Source: Phyto melanocephala
Lineage: Eukaryota; Arthropoda; Insecta; Diptera; Rhinophoridae
Direction of reading: 5' to 3'
NCBI GenBank assembly: GCA_941918925.1
Contig: OW799233.1
Span: forward strand, 72,319,578 to 72,383,577
DNA length: 64,000 bases
In this document: in pieces, positions 1 through 10,368 of the stretch
Position numbering within the stretch: the first letter of the stretch is position 1
How the letters are laid out: every line of letters starts with the position of its first letter
Notes under the pieces: model-generated
Databases searched by the model: none
Seen by the model: only the letters and a program-made list of their open reading frames with translations
What the model was told of the DNA's origin: nothing
Position numbers and translations under genes: made by a program

Positions 1-2166
1 CATACAAATGCAAATAAGGCAAAGTATCTTTCTGCCAAAGCCAAATATCTAAGAATATGCAAAAATAGTAAACTTAAATTGTATGAAAAAAATTTAGAAC
101 AACTTAACTTTGTTAACTGCAGTAAAGCCTGGTGGAAACTGTCTAATGATATGAAAACACGAACGTGCATTACGAGAGGTGACTTAACTTCAGAAGACTT
201 TTATACACATTTTAGTACTTTGCTCGAAAACACAGTACACGCAAATTTATTACAATGGTGTATGCCTTGTTTTACGGATGCTTTCCTTGATTCACCAATT
301 GAACTTTGTGAGCTCTCTTCAGTGCTTCGTTCATTAAAACATAACAAAGCTCCAGGTTCTGATGGCATTAGTTATGAATTTTTTAGATATGCTCCCGTCT
401 GTTTCATAAACGAAATTCTTTGTCTGCTTAATAAATTTTTTTTAAAGGAAAACATACCAAGCAGCTTTAAAAAGTCTATTCTGATTCCGCTTTTGAAAAA
501 AGGAGACCCAAATAGTCCAACAAATTATCGAGGATTATCGTTAATCGACACATTGTGTAAAATTTTTAATAATATTCTCTTAAACCGTATAACTAATTGG
601 ATTGATGTCAACAACATATTAAACGAGTACCAGACAGGCTTTAGAAAAAACTACTCTACTATTGATAACGTTTTTAATCTCGCTAATATTGTCCATTTAA
701 ATAAGCTTAACGGCAAAAGCACATACGCTTTCTTTGTGGATTTTTCCTGCGCATTTGATATGATACCAAGGAATTCTCTTTTTTACAAATTATCCTGTAT
801 GGGATTATCGTCAAAAATAATTCGCATCTTACAACTTTACTATGAAAATAACACAAGTCAAGTACTTTATGGTAACACATTTTCTCAACCGTTCAGTGTA
901 GACAACGGTGTGAAGCAGGGATGTATACTTAGTCCTATTTTGTTCGCTTTATACCTTAACGACCTGGCTGAAGCATTACCTGGTGGTGTAAATGTAGTAG
1001 ATGAACCTATAAAAATTCTTCTATACGCTGATGACATTGTCATCTTATCTGATTTGCCAAATATTTTACAGAATATGATTGATAAACTTTATTCGTACTG
1101 CAACAATTGGTCACTAAAGGTTAATCTTGCTAAGTCTAAAATATTAATATTTCGCAGTGGAACAAGAATAACGAATAATCTGAAATGGAATTATGGCGAA
1201 GATGACATAGAAATTGTTAACAACTATAGATATTTGGGCATGGACCTTAATTTCAACTTGTCTTTCAAAAAACATATACAAAATAAATTAACTACTTCTA
1301 AAATGGCAATTTTTTCTACATGGTCAAGATACATAAACCATCCTAAAATTTCAAACAGCAACAAACTAAAAATATTTAATTCAGCATCAAAATCTATTAT
1401 GTTTTACGGAGCCCAAATCTGGGGTGTTAAAAAATATGATGAAGTTGAACAAATGTTCAGGTTTTTTATAAAAAAGTTGCTTCTTTTACCAAGCAACACA
1501 CCAAATTACACGCTTTATATTGAAACTGGCTTAAACTCTTTATACGTTAATACTTTAAAGCTCCACTTTGATTACATTAATAAAGAACTGCGCCTGCCTA
1601 GTTGCAGATTGCCACGTATTTTAGCTGAAAAGGTAATAGCAAAAAAGACGTATTGGGCAGAGGAATGGTTCACTTTATGTGGAAATATTAAATTTGTACC
1701 CGACAATGCTGAAAATCCTATATGTTTATACTCAAAACAAATTCTTGACCTTTTATCAACTATGGATAGAGAGGAGCTACTGGTTAATGCAAGAAACTCT
1801 CAATTTCACGATTTATATTCGCAGGTTGATTATTGCATGAAACCCCTTTCTGCTTTAGATTTGTCTTCTCGAACTGCAAGTTTAATAATAAGAGCAAGAG
1901 GTGGATTATTAGATATTAATACCAGGGCCTTCAAAAGTCCATCAGTTGGCCTGTGCTCTCTTTGTAACCTAGACGCTACAGAAAACACTCTACACCTAAT
2001 TGGAATTTGTCCAATATACTACGAGTTCAGATTAAAATATTTTGGAAAAACTACTTTAGATTTGAATGAAGTTCTGAATATATTAAATGGTTTTGAATTT
2101 GATTACTTAACATTGTATAAATATTTGGAAATTTGTCTTAAATACAGGAAGCTAATAATAAATTAA
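1..2166 (+). CDS. Non-LTR retrotransposon reverse transcriptase (ORF2), 5' end outside window
   Basis: Encodes the reverse transcriptase that copies a LINE RNA at a nicked target. The frame is open from base 1 (the first ATG is not the start), so the N-terminal endonuclease, if present, lies left of the window. The RT signature is clear: APGSDGISYEFF near 345-380, the first catalytic Asp in FVDFSCAFD (730-759), NGVKQGCILSPILF near 905-945, and YADD at 1024-1035. A Cys-rich tail CSLC...HLIGIC lies near 1950-2010, as in many LINE ORF2 proteins; no RNase H follows. About 720 codons are uninterrupted, so this copy is young or recently active. I cannot assign the clade from the sequence alone. Confidence 0.9.
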   Translation, partial: HTNANKAKYLSAKAKYLRICKNSKLKLYEKNLEQLNFVNCSKAWWKLSNDMKTRTCITRGDLTSEDFYTHFSTLLENTVHANLLQWCMPCFTDAFLDSPIELCELSSVLRSLKHNKAPGSDGISYEFFRYAPVCFINEILCLLNKFFLKENIPSSFKKSILIPLLKKGDPNSPTNYRGLSLIDTLCKIFNNILLNRITNWIDVNNILNEYQTGFRKNYSTIDNVFNLANIVHLNKLNGKSTYAFFVDFSCAFDMIPRNSLFYKLSCMGLSSKIIRILQLYYENNTSQVLYGNTFSQPFSVDNGVKQGCILSPILFALYLNDLAEALPGGVNVVDEPIKILLYADDIVILSDLPNILQNMIDKLYSYCNNWSLKVNLAKSKILIFRSGTRITNNLKWNYGEDDIEIVNNYRYLGMDLNFNLSFKKHIQNKLTTSKMAIFSTWSRYINHPKISNSNKLKIFNSASKSIMFYGAQIWGVKKYDEVEQMFRFFIKKLLLLPSNTPNYTLYIETGLNSLYVNTLKLHFDYINKELRLPSCRLPRILAEKVIAKKTYWAEEWFTLCGNIKFVPDNAENPICLYSKQILDLLSTMDREELLVNARNSQFHDLYSQVDYCMKPLSALDLSSRTASLIIRARGGLLDINTRAFKSPSVGLCSLCNLDATENTLHLIGICPIYYEFRLKYFGKTTLDLNEVLNILNGFEFDYLTLYKYLEICLKYRKLIIN

Positions 2167-2540
2167 TTTGAATAAACTCTGTATATAAATGAATTTAATA
2201 ACCTCTTTATTATAAATTTTATGGAAAAAAAAACTAAGAAATTTAGAAACGTAAATAAATGTAATAACTCATAGCTTTATATATGCCAATCTGGCTCACA
2301 ACTATCATGTTATGCCAAATATAGATAATATAGTAATATGCAATATAAATATCTATTAAATAAAAAAATAAAAAATAAATAAATAAATAAATATAGCACT
2401 CTTCGTTTATAGTATACCGCCGTATATGCACACTTGTGGATTATATCGTGAATTGGACTATATCAAGATTTTTATATATGCCGTTTTTTTTGTCTTAACT
2501 GAATAAAATATAAGTTTATATATTATATGAAAATATATGT
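2167..2540 (+). other. LINE 3' untranslated region and simple-repeat tail
   Basis: AT-rich sequence after the LINE stop codon. A run of AAAT/AAATA units at about 2360-2396 looks like a LINE 3' tail, and would put the element end near 2400. The remaining 140 bases up to the gypsy pol remnant contain nothing I recognise. Confidence 0.45.
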
Positions 2541-2559
2541 AAATATCAGAGTATCAGAA

Positions 2560-3639
2560 TGCTTGAGCAGTGAAATCTCTCTCCATGTGCTGTGTTCGTT
2601 TTTTTTTAATGCGATGGTCGGAGCCTATTTGCTGTGCGATCATGGTTCTTACAGTACGATTTATCCTCTCAGTCGGGTTTTTGTGTGGAGCATACGGGGC
2701 GGTGGTTCGGTCTTAAATGCCGTATCCTTTCAGTAAGTCCTGTTCGGCTCGGCTCATAAATTGGACACCATTGTCAGAGAGAAAGATTCGGGGGCATCCA
2801 AAGCGGAATATGACTCGGTCTTATAACGCTTTAACGACATCCTTCGCTATAGCATGTCGTGAGGGGAACAGTTTCAACCATTTGCCGTACATATTGTGTG
2901 GTGTCACAATAATTCTCGGGCCAGAAATAGTTTGCCTGTATTTGTTTTATCGTCTTGTATATGCCAAAGTGGCCAGCTTCTGGAGCATCATGGCTTTCCT
3001 TCAGAACCCGTATGCGATCTTCGCCGGGAACACGCATTTTCCATTCGGTATCCATGGCCGAACTGCGTGGAATGTGTTTAAAGAGACGGTTTTTGATGAT
3101 TTGGAAGTCGAGGTACTTCTTGCTGTTCTGTTTTAATAGTTCGGACATGTGCTTGTACCATTTCATGGGCCAAACTGCCATAATGGTGTCGACCTCAGTG
3201 GCGGGTAGCGGTGCTCGGGATAAGGCATCGGCCACTACATTAAGGTTCCCTTTCCTGTACTCGATTCTGAAATCATATCGTTGTAGTTCGTGGGCCCATC
3301 GGGCTGGGCGACCGGAAGGGTTTCGCAACGTGTTTAGCCAGTTCAGTGAATGGTGATCAGTGATGACAGTGAAGTGGTATCCTTCTAGATATGGCCTCAT
3401 CTTACGTATACCGTTCAGGATCGCTGAGCACTCCTGTTCACTGGTTGAGTATTTTCGTTCTTGCTCGTTTAGGATTCGGCTTGCATAGGCGATAACCGAA
3501 TCTACACCGGCTTGACGTTGAAAGAGGACTACGCCTAGACCTTTGAGGCTGGCGTCAGTCTGCAGGAAAAATAAACACTCGAACTTCGGACAGCCTAGTA
3601 CAGGGGCTCGTGTGAGCGTTTCCTTTAAGGCCCTAAAAG
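2560..3639 (-). pseudogene. Gypsy A RNase H and integrase remnant
   Basis: On minus, 3639-3401 gives the RNase H start (LTRAPVLGCP, then LQTDAS). The stretch 3400-2831 then reads through MRPYLEGYHFTVITDHHSLNW and VVADALSRAP into the integrase zinc region (ESHDAPEAGHFGI). A frame change and deletion near 2885 joins this to the integrase core: GCPRIFLSDNGVQF (second catalytic Asp) near 2800-2755 and APYAPHKNPTERINRT (catalytic Glu) near 2690-2640. The first core Asp is lost. A stop interrupts the frame before the Glu motif. Non-functional. Confidence 0.82.
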
Positions 3640-3659
3640 CAAAGACAATAGACTATAAA
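3640..3659 (+). repeat. Left TIR of P1
   Basis: Exact reverse complement of 12540-12559. It is preceded by target duplication CTAAAAG. The adjoining 155 bases (3660-3814) are P1 interior, ending in an (ACAT)n run that became the target of gypsy B. Confidence 0.9.
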
Positions 3660-4222
3660 GATGTTGCACTCAATATATTTGAAAAAATCAAAAATGTTGT
3701 GCTGTTACGGATGCGGGCGGTAGAGGAAGTATCAGAAGAAGAAAAGACTTCATTCTCACATGTTGAGAGAATTAAAAAGAGCAAATTACAACATACATAC
3801 ATACATACATACATTGTAACGGCAAAAGTCAGTGCCTTCGTTTTTGCCAACACCTAACAATGTTGGCCTTGTTCATTTATTTATTTAACTTATTACCGTA
3901 TCAATTGGTAGTTACTATATTATTATTTTTTCTTTTAAATAATTATTACCATATTAATTTGTTAGTGATGTATTATTATAAATAATCAGTAATACTGAAT
4001 TCTATTGTTTATCTATATTTATATTATATTTATACTTATAGAACGAAATTATTTGTAAAATGAATTTAATCTGAATTAATTTAAGAATATTAATTTAACA
4101 TTTCGCTTATATATACACACTAATGTAATTACGAACACTTCCTCAAGCACAGCTGTTTGTGTTTCTTAACAACACACAATCAAACAGTGTGTGTGAATGA
4201 GTGTGTGTACCCAAGCAAAGGG

Positions 4223-4257
4223 TATAAAGGCACGATGATTGTGAAGAAAAAGTCAGT
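4223..4257 (+). promoter_or_regulatory. LTR promoter: TATA box and TCAGT initiator
   Basis: TATAAA at 4223-4228 and TCAGT at 4253-4257, with the initiator A (4255) 32 bases from the first T of the TATA box, the canonical arthropod spacing. The same pair is in the 3' LTR at 9253-9258 and 9283-9287. This sets the probable start of R and of the genomic RNA. Confidence 0.75.
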
Positions 4258-4297
4258 CAGCGAGCAGGCTGCCTAAAGGTAAGACATTATTTGTTGT

Positions 4298-4629
4298 GGA
4301 GTTGCTAACTCCCCAAATAAACTCTTATTGTCTAGGTATTGCAGTAGTTCGAGGGTAGCTCTTGGGACGTAGTAAGAGGGTGGTAAGAAGTGGTTTGTCG
4401 TGGAGTTGCTAACTCCCTCAAAGAACTTCTCACTACCAGCTCTTAGGCAGGAGGAAGACTGGCGCGGAGTTGCTAACTCCCCAAGTAGCCTCCTGACCAA
4501 CGATCACCTGGCGTAAGGATATAGTGAACTGAGAAGCCCCGGCCGAGGAGTTGAGAACTCCCGCGGAAAGCCCTCAATCACTTATCCAGTGACGGGGTGG
4601 AGGAGAAGTTGCGAGGAGTTGCTAATTCC
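4298..4629 (+). repeat. Array of five hairpin units in the LTR R/leader
   Basis: A 15-base palindrome GGAGTTGCTAACTCC (6-bp stem, GCT loop) recurs at 4298-4312, 4402-4416 and 4466-4480, with variants at 4547-4561 and 4615-4629. Outer bases also pair, e.g. GCAGGAGG with GCCTCCTG around the third and GAAGTTGCG with CGTAACTTC around the fifth. So each is a stem-loop of some 40-60 nt. The 3' LTR has six. Confidence 0.85.
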
Positions 4630-4763
4630 CCACGTAACTTCCTCCCTCACGCCTTTTTGGTGGAATAACGAGCTATTGTCTGCATATCTGATAGTACGTG
4701 GTAGTGTGCGCGTGGCGTTACCATTACGTCAAACCGGCCGGTGTAAATTAGGCTAGTGAGAGA

Positions 4764-4769
4764 AATAAA
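4764..4769 (+). terminator. Polyadenylation signal in LTR
   Basis: AATAAA about 510 bases after the predicted start site, followed by a T-rich stretch; the R/U5 border would lie shortly after. Present also in the 3' LTR, where it would end the genomic RNA. Confidence 0.55.
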
Positions 4770-4896
4770 GCAAATTTTTAACGTTAAGCGAATAACCGAA
4801 ATCACGATTTTATTTTATCCCGTTTTACAAATTTTTGTACGACCCTGGACACCGGTGTGACTATCCCAGGAACCAGCGGTAAACGTGTCGTTACAA

Positions 4897-4914
4897 TGGC
4901 GCCCGAGCAGGGAC
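4897..4914 (+). other. Primer-binding site of gypsy B (tRNA-Lys type)
   Basis: TGGCGCCCGAGCAGGGAC starts one base after the LTR. It differs at one position from the well-known tRNA-Lys3 primer site of lentiviruses, as reported for Osvaldo-type elements. Element A has the same core at 14981-14997 (minus). Confidence 0.8.
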
Positions 4915-5500
4915 AGTGAAATAAGTGAATTTGATGTTTTGTGTAAAAAAGAAAATAAATAAATATTTAATGAAGTGCTATTTATAAAATGAAAGTGAAC
5001 CAAAAGAAAACAAGAATATAGGTGAATTTATATGTTGTATAAAATCCAATTAAAAAAAATAAAAAATAAAAAACAGACAAAAACAAAGAACAAATATGAA
5101 CATGAGAGCGAAAGAAGAATAAAAATTAATATATGATAATTGTGTGGAATAGTCATATTTCGCAAATCTGATTAAAAAAGAAACAAAAGAAAAGATTTTT
5201 ATGTTATTATCTGTTTGAATTAAGTAAAGACAGTTGTTGCAGTTAAAAACATATACGATAATTGTTTGGAAAGGTCATATTTCGAAAATCTGATAAAAAA
5301 AAAGAAGAAATAAAAACAAAAAGATTTTATGTAATTAAATAAAGGCAGTTGTTGCGATTAAAAGAATATATGATAATTGTGTTTTATTGCTATAATTTTA
5401 TAATTTTTTTTAAATTTTTTACAAATTTCTTTTTGAGTTTTATTTTGCCAACTATCGGTGTGTGGCTTGCCTAAAGGTTATTTTCGCCTAAAGTGACGTG
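4915..5500 (+). other. Untranslated leader of gypsy B with internal tandem repeats
   Basis: A-rich leader without an open frame. A degenerate unit of about 110-120 bp, recognisable by ATATGATAATTGTGTGGA, CATATTTCG and CAGTTGTTGC, recurs from about 5130 to 5385 (two full copies and a partial third). Confidence 0.7.
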
Positions 5501-6473
5501 ATGACAACCATGCTAAAAACATCCTGGGTCTACTCCTTGCGAAACGACGAGCTGATAAATTATCTCAGCCGATTCGACGAGGACCCCACAGGCAACGTGG
5601 AAGAAATGCGGAAAAGGTTTGCTTAATTCTTAGCCACAGATCACGATGAAGACCGCAGGCAGCAACTTCGAGAACTCCAGTCGAAGCATGAAGCCATCTC
5701 AGGTGCCTCAACTAATCAACTCGTTCTTGATGTGCCGACCCGTATGTCCACGAGCCATAGCGCCCCGTCATCACCCGTTAAGGCAGAATCTCCTCCATCT
5801 ACCCTAGATATAGCCACATTGCCCCCGCAAACAAACAACCAAGTACAGTTAACCACCCATCACCGAACACAGCCTACTAATGAAGATCGAGTGACCATAA
5901 TAGAATTAGTTCGGAAGTGGGGAGTAAAGTACGATGGCGGAAAGGACCCATTAGGCTTTATTGAGCGCATCGAAGAACTAAGCGACATGTATCGAACGGA
6001 CATTAACCAGCTGCCAAGGGTTATGCCAGAACTCTTACGAGACAAGGCGCTAATCTGGTTTCGAAATAATAACCAACACTGGACACAGTGGGTAAGCTTC
6101 AAAAAGCACTTTTATGCGTTTTTCTTACCAACCCGGTATTTTGAGAAGCTGGAGGATGCAATTCGAAAACGAACGCAAAGGCCACGAGAATCGTTTAAAG
6201 ATTACCTGTTGGCTATACAAAATTTGATGCGGCATACTACCATGAAAGAGCAACAGAAATTAGAACGGATTTTTCGCAAACGCCCAACCAGACTACCAGT
6301 GGTATATACGACGCAAAGATTTTTCTACCTTAAGCGAACTCGTCCAGCTAGCCGATGATCTAGAGAGCATTCCTGCCACAACACCACCAACTCGAGGGGA
6401 ACACCACCGGATGGCACGAGGGGGCCGAAGTAAGAAGAAACACTGCCCCATAACCACACCAACGGCGTACTAA
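5501..6473 (+). pseudogene. Gypsy B gag (capsid), one stop and one frameshift
   Basis: Structural protein of the retrotransposon particle. The likely start is ATG 5501. An in-frame TAA at 5624-5626 breaks codon 42, after which the same frame runs to 6358. The capsid-like core is recognisable: WGVKYDGGKDPLGFIERIEE near 5917, LPRVMPELLRDKALIWFR near 6010, FFLPTRYFEKLEDAI near 6120. Near 6268-6275 the true frame shifts by one base and continues as YIRRKDFSTLSELVQLADD to a stop at 6471. Little remains of a zinc knuckle (KKKHCP only). Element A has a homologous gag. Confidence 0.8.
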
Positions 6474-8771
6474 TAATGGTACCGGCTTGTTGCGGGAGGC
6501 CGAGAAGTTGAAAGCACTCGTCCTAATGGATGGCCTACTCGTCCCTACAATCATCGATACAGGAGCAACCAGGAGTTTCATCTCGTCCGACCAACTCAAA
6601 CGGCTACCAAAGCCACCAAAATACCAGCCAACGGATGTAGAAATCTTCCTAGCTGATGGCTCAAAGGTCATGATCAAGGAGGCGGTGCAGCTTAAAATAA
6701 CCCTCGGTAATATCACCGTAGAATGTGACTTTTTAGTTATGAGAACCACGTTAGAAGACATCATACTGGGTTTAGATACACTCAGCAGTCTTAACACCAC
6801 CATCAACTGTGCAGGACTTGCGGTAAGGTGCAAACCCGAAACGTCAACGAAGTTTAAAAAACCACGTAGACACCGAACGAGCCCCATTAAGGTAAGCAGT
6901 ATCCTTAATTTAACCATTCATTCAACAGGTGGTAGCAGCGGCAATACATGGCCGACTGACTCTCCCAACCAGCAAGAACAAATCGCACGATTCCTAGAAG
7001 GCGAGCTGAAAAAATTCCAGCAGGTTAAGGGATTGTCCGACGTTGCTCAACACCCAGAAAAATGTGAATTTTTCAAGACGGAAACGAAGTATCTAGGGCA
7101 CGTGGTTACCCAAGATGGGATACGCACCGACCCTGACAAAGTTGCAGCAATAACCAACATGACTTCTCCAAATAATGTGCGCGAAGTCCGACAGTTCCTC
7201 GGGGTCACCTCATGGTACCGAAGGTTCGTACCCGATTTCGCTAGTACCACGAAACCCTTTACAGAGTTATTACGTAAAGGTAAACACTGGAAATGGGGAG
7301 AAGAGCAGCAAGCAGCGTTTAATACCCTGAAGGCAAAGTTAACCAAAGCACCAGTACTCGCCTGCCCAGACTTTACGAAAACTTTCGTTCTGCAGACAGA
7401 TGCGAGCGAATATGGACTCGGTGCAGTCCTCACCCAAAAGCTGGAAGGAGATGAGCGAGTAATCGCGTACGCCAGTCGTCATCTGAATGCGGCGGAACGG
7501 AACTATTCAGCTACGGAAAGAGAATGTCTAGCAATAGTTTGGGGCATTCGAAAGATGAGACCCTACTTAGAAAGCTACGAATTTGTTGTCATCACCGACC
7601 ACCTGTCCCTTAAGTGGTTAAATAGTATCGATAACCCTACTGGGAGGTTGGAACGATGGGCGCTGGAATTACAGCAGTACCAATTTTCGATACAATATCG
7701 CAGAGCCCAACAGAATATTGTAACAGACGCGCTATCTAGAAAACCAATAGATGTCGTCAACATGGTACGAGTAGCAGGTACCACCACCTGTGCGTGGATA
7801 CAGCAGCGAATGGCCGATGTACAGAAAACGCCTGAAAGATTTGCTAATCTTACAATTGTGAACAATCAACTTTATAAACACACATCCCGAGGAGTCAATA
7901 ACGAGAATTGCACTCCATGGAAGCTCTGCGTGGCTACTTCTTTAAGAAACCAGGTTATCAGCGAGAATCATGACACTGCAACCGGTGGACATCTTGGTAT
8001 TAAGAAGACGGTACATAAGGTCGCGAATCGGTATTTCTGGCCAGGTATGGCCAGAGATGTCTGTCGATATGTACGAAAGTGTGAGTTATGTCAACGCTAC
8101 AAAATCGACCAGCAATTACCCGCGGGCCAGATGCTCACTCACATCCCTGATGAGCCGTGGGCTACTGTTTGTGCTGACTTTGTGGGTCCGCTACCCAAAA
8201 CCAAACACGGCAATACCATGCTTCTGGTATTGTTCGATCGTTTCTCAAAATGGTTTGAGCTGATACCATTGAGAAAGGCAACCGCAGAGGGTCTGGTGAA
8301 AGCTTTTCGTGAACGAATTGTGGCTCGCTACGGGGTGCCAAAAACCATCATCAGCGATAATGGATCCCAGTTCACCGCTCGGTATTTTAAGAAATACTTG
8401 GAGGATATTGGAGTACAACAACAATGCACCGCTCCATACACGCCCCAGGAAAACCCCACAGAAAGGGCAACCGTACGATTAAAACAATTGTCGCCCAGTT
8501 TGCAGGTCAACAGCATAAAGCGTGGGATGAGGCCATACCAGAAATCATGCTGGCGATCAACACAAGCGTTGCTGAATCAACAGGTTACACCCCAGCGTAT
8601 CTGACCCAGGGTAGAGAACCACGACTCCCTAAAGCTCTATATGAACAAGTCACCGTCGGAACTGGAGCTAACCACCATGATCGAGCCATGGTCGAGTTCC
8701 AACAAAATATAGAATGGGAGCATAGCTCGCAGCGGAAGGGTACACATCCTAGGTGCCAGCCCTTGAAATGA
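6454..8771 (+). pseudogene. Gypsy B pol: protease, (RT deleted), RNase H, integrase
   Basis: The frame is open from 6454 and differs from the end of gag. Protease has DTGATRSFIS (6556-6585). After the connection sequence near 7000-7045 the protein jumps directly to the RT thumb (EKCEFFKTETKYLGHVV). RT fingers and palm, including the catalytic YxDD, are therefore deleted in frame. RNase H follows (LQTDASEYGLGAVL near 7390, TDHLSLKWL near 7597). Integrase has the zinc motif HDTATGGHLG...CELC (about 7969-8095) and core Asp (CADFVGPLP), Asp (ISDNGSQF) and Glu (PQENPTER). A frameshift near 8463 moves the C-terminal part to another frame, ending 8771. Defective for copying itself. Confidence 0.88.
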
Positions 8772-8800
8772 GACAACGTAGTTTTCCGACACCCCGACGA

Positions 8801-8810
8801 ATGGGGGTAG
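8801..8810 (+). other. Polypurine tract before 3' LTR
   Basis: ATGGGGGTAG lies directly before the 3' LTR start (8811), the expected place for plus-strand priming. Short and interrupted by T, so only moderately convincing. Confidence 0.5.
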
Positions 8811-9968
8811 TGTAACGGCAAAAGTCAGTGCCTTCGTTTTTGCCAACACCTAACAATGTTGGCCTTGTTCATTTATTTATTTAACTTATTACCGTATCAA
8901 TTGGTAGTTACTATATTATTATTTTTTCTCTTAAATAATTATTACCCTATTAATTTGTTAGTAATGTATTATTATAATCAGTAATACTGAATTCTATTGT
9001 TTATCTATATTTATATTATTTTTATACTTATAGAACGAAATTATTTGTAAAATGAATTTAATCTGAATTAATTTAAGAATATTAATTTAAATTCAAACCT
9101 AACGGTTGGCTTACTGGTAGCGCCCCTACATTTCGCTTATATATACACACTAATGTAATTACGAACACTTCCTCAAGCACAGCTGTTTGTGTTTCTTAAC
9201 AACATACAATCAAACAGTGTGTGTGAATGAGTGTGTGTACCCAAGCAAAGGGTATAAAGGCACGGTGATTGTGAAGAAAAAGTCAGTCAGCGAGCAGGCT
9301 GCCTAAAGGTAAGACATTATTTGTTGTGGAGTTGCTAACTCCACAAATAAACTCTTATTGTCTAGGTATTGCAGTAGTTCGAGGGTATTTGTCGTGGAGT
9401 TGCTAACTCCCCAAAGCTTTCGCACTACAAGCTCTTGGGACGTAGTAAGAGGGTGGTAAGAAGTGGTTTGTCGTGGAGTTGCTAACTCCCTCAAAGAACT
9501 TCTCACTACCAGCTCTTAGGCAGGAGGAAGACTGGCGCGGAGTTGCTAACTCCCCAAGTAGCCTCCTGACCAACGATCACCTGGCGTAAGGATATAGTGA
9601 ACTGAGAAGCCCCGGCCGAGGAGTTTAGAACTCCCGCGGAAAGCCCTCAATCACTTATCCAGTGACGGGGTGGAAGAGAAGTGTCGAGGAGTTGCTAATT
9701 CCCCACGTAACTTCCTCCCTCACGCCTTTTTGGTGGAATAACGAGCTATTGTCTGCATATCTGATAGTACGTGGTAGTGTGCGCGTGGCGTTACCATTAC
9801 GTCAAACCGGCCGGTGTAAATTAGGCTAGTGAGAGAAATAAAGCAAATTTTTAACGTTAAGCGAATAACCGAAATCACGATTTTATTTTATCCCGTTTTA
9901 CAAATTTTTGTACGACCCTGGACACCGGTGAGACTATCCCAGCAACCAGCGGTAAACGTGTCGTTACA
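8811..9968 (+). repeat. 3' LTR of gypsy B
   Basis: 1158 bp, same ends as the 5' LTR. Extra relative to it: 39 bp at 9091-9129 and an additional hairpin unit with GGAGTTGCTAACTCC at 9396-9410. Other differences are scattered single bases, so the insertion is not brand new. Confidence 0.92.
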
Positions 9969-10368
9969 ACATACATATGTATGTAAATATGTAGATGAAA
10001 CCAGTTCTGTGAATTGTTATTGGCAAATTTGTTTGTTTTTTTACTAGCTTAAGTGTTTGTGAGTTTTCCCGTTGAAAACAATTGCCATTAAAAATTATAT
10101 TAAAGAACAGAAATAATGTTTTCATGCGGTCTATGCGTAAATAGCAAACGTAAAACCAAATCTTACCTATTGAGTAATTGTAGGGTATGGATATGTGTTT
10201 TATTGTTGTAAAAGTAAAACTACATTGATTTGCACCGAATTTTAAGTCCATTTTTAAAGTAGGTATTTCATTACTACTTACAATTTTTGGCAAGAAATCC
10301 AATAAAATGAAAGACATACAACTTTTTGTATGGTATTTATGTTGTTCTTTTTATACGATGGTACATAC
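9969..10368 (-). other. P1 3' region, non-coding
   Basis: Starts with the ACAT target duplication and ACATACATATGTATG, then AT-rich sequence downstream of the minus-strand transposase. Small open frames here are not conserved with anything I recognise. Confidence 0.5.

Larger units (their letters stand above)
3815..4895 (+). repeat. 5' LTR of gypsy B
   Basis: 1081 bp with terminal inverted TGTAACG/CGTTACA. U3 is AT-rich to about 4250, R begins near 4255 (promoter entry), U5 ends at 4895 next to the primer-binding site. Compared with the 3' LTR it lacks a 39-bp block (9091-9129 there) and one hairpin unit of about 55 bp (near 9388-9442 there). Confidence 0.92.
3815..9968 (+). mobile_element. 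Gypsy-like LTR retrotransposon B, complete ends, defective inside
   Basis: A 6154-bp insertion bounded by two LTRs that start TGTAACGGCAAAAG and end CGTGTCGTTACA. The flanks are ACAT on both sides (3811-3814 and 9969-9972), a likely 4-bp target duplication, although the (ACAT)n context makes the exact length ambiguous. Order: LTR, primer-binding site, leader, gag, protease, RNase H, integrase, purine tract, LTR. There is no env. Gag has a stop and a frameshift, most of RT is deleted in frame, and integrase has a frameshift, so it could move only with help. Confidence 0.92.

Noticed and set aside
2717..3136. Plus-strand open frames of 130-140 codons over 2717-3356
   Set aside because: They are opposite-strand shadows of the gypsy A integrase/RNase H remnant, which has clear motifs on minus.
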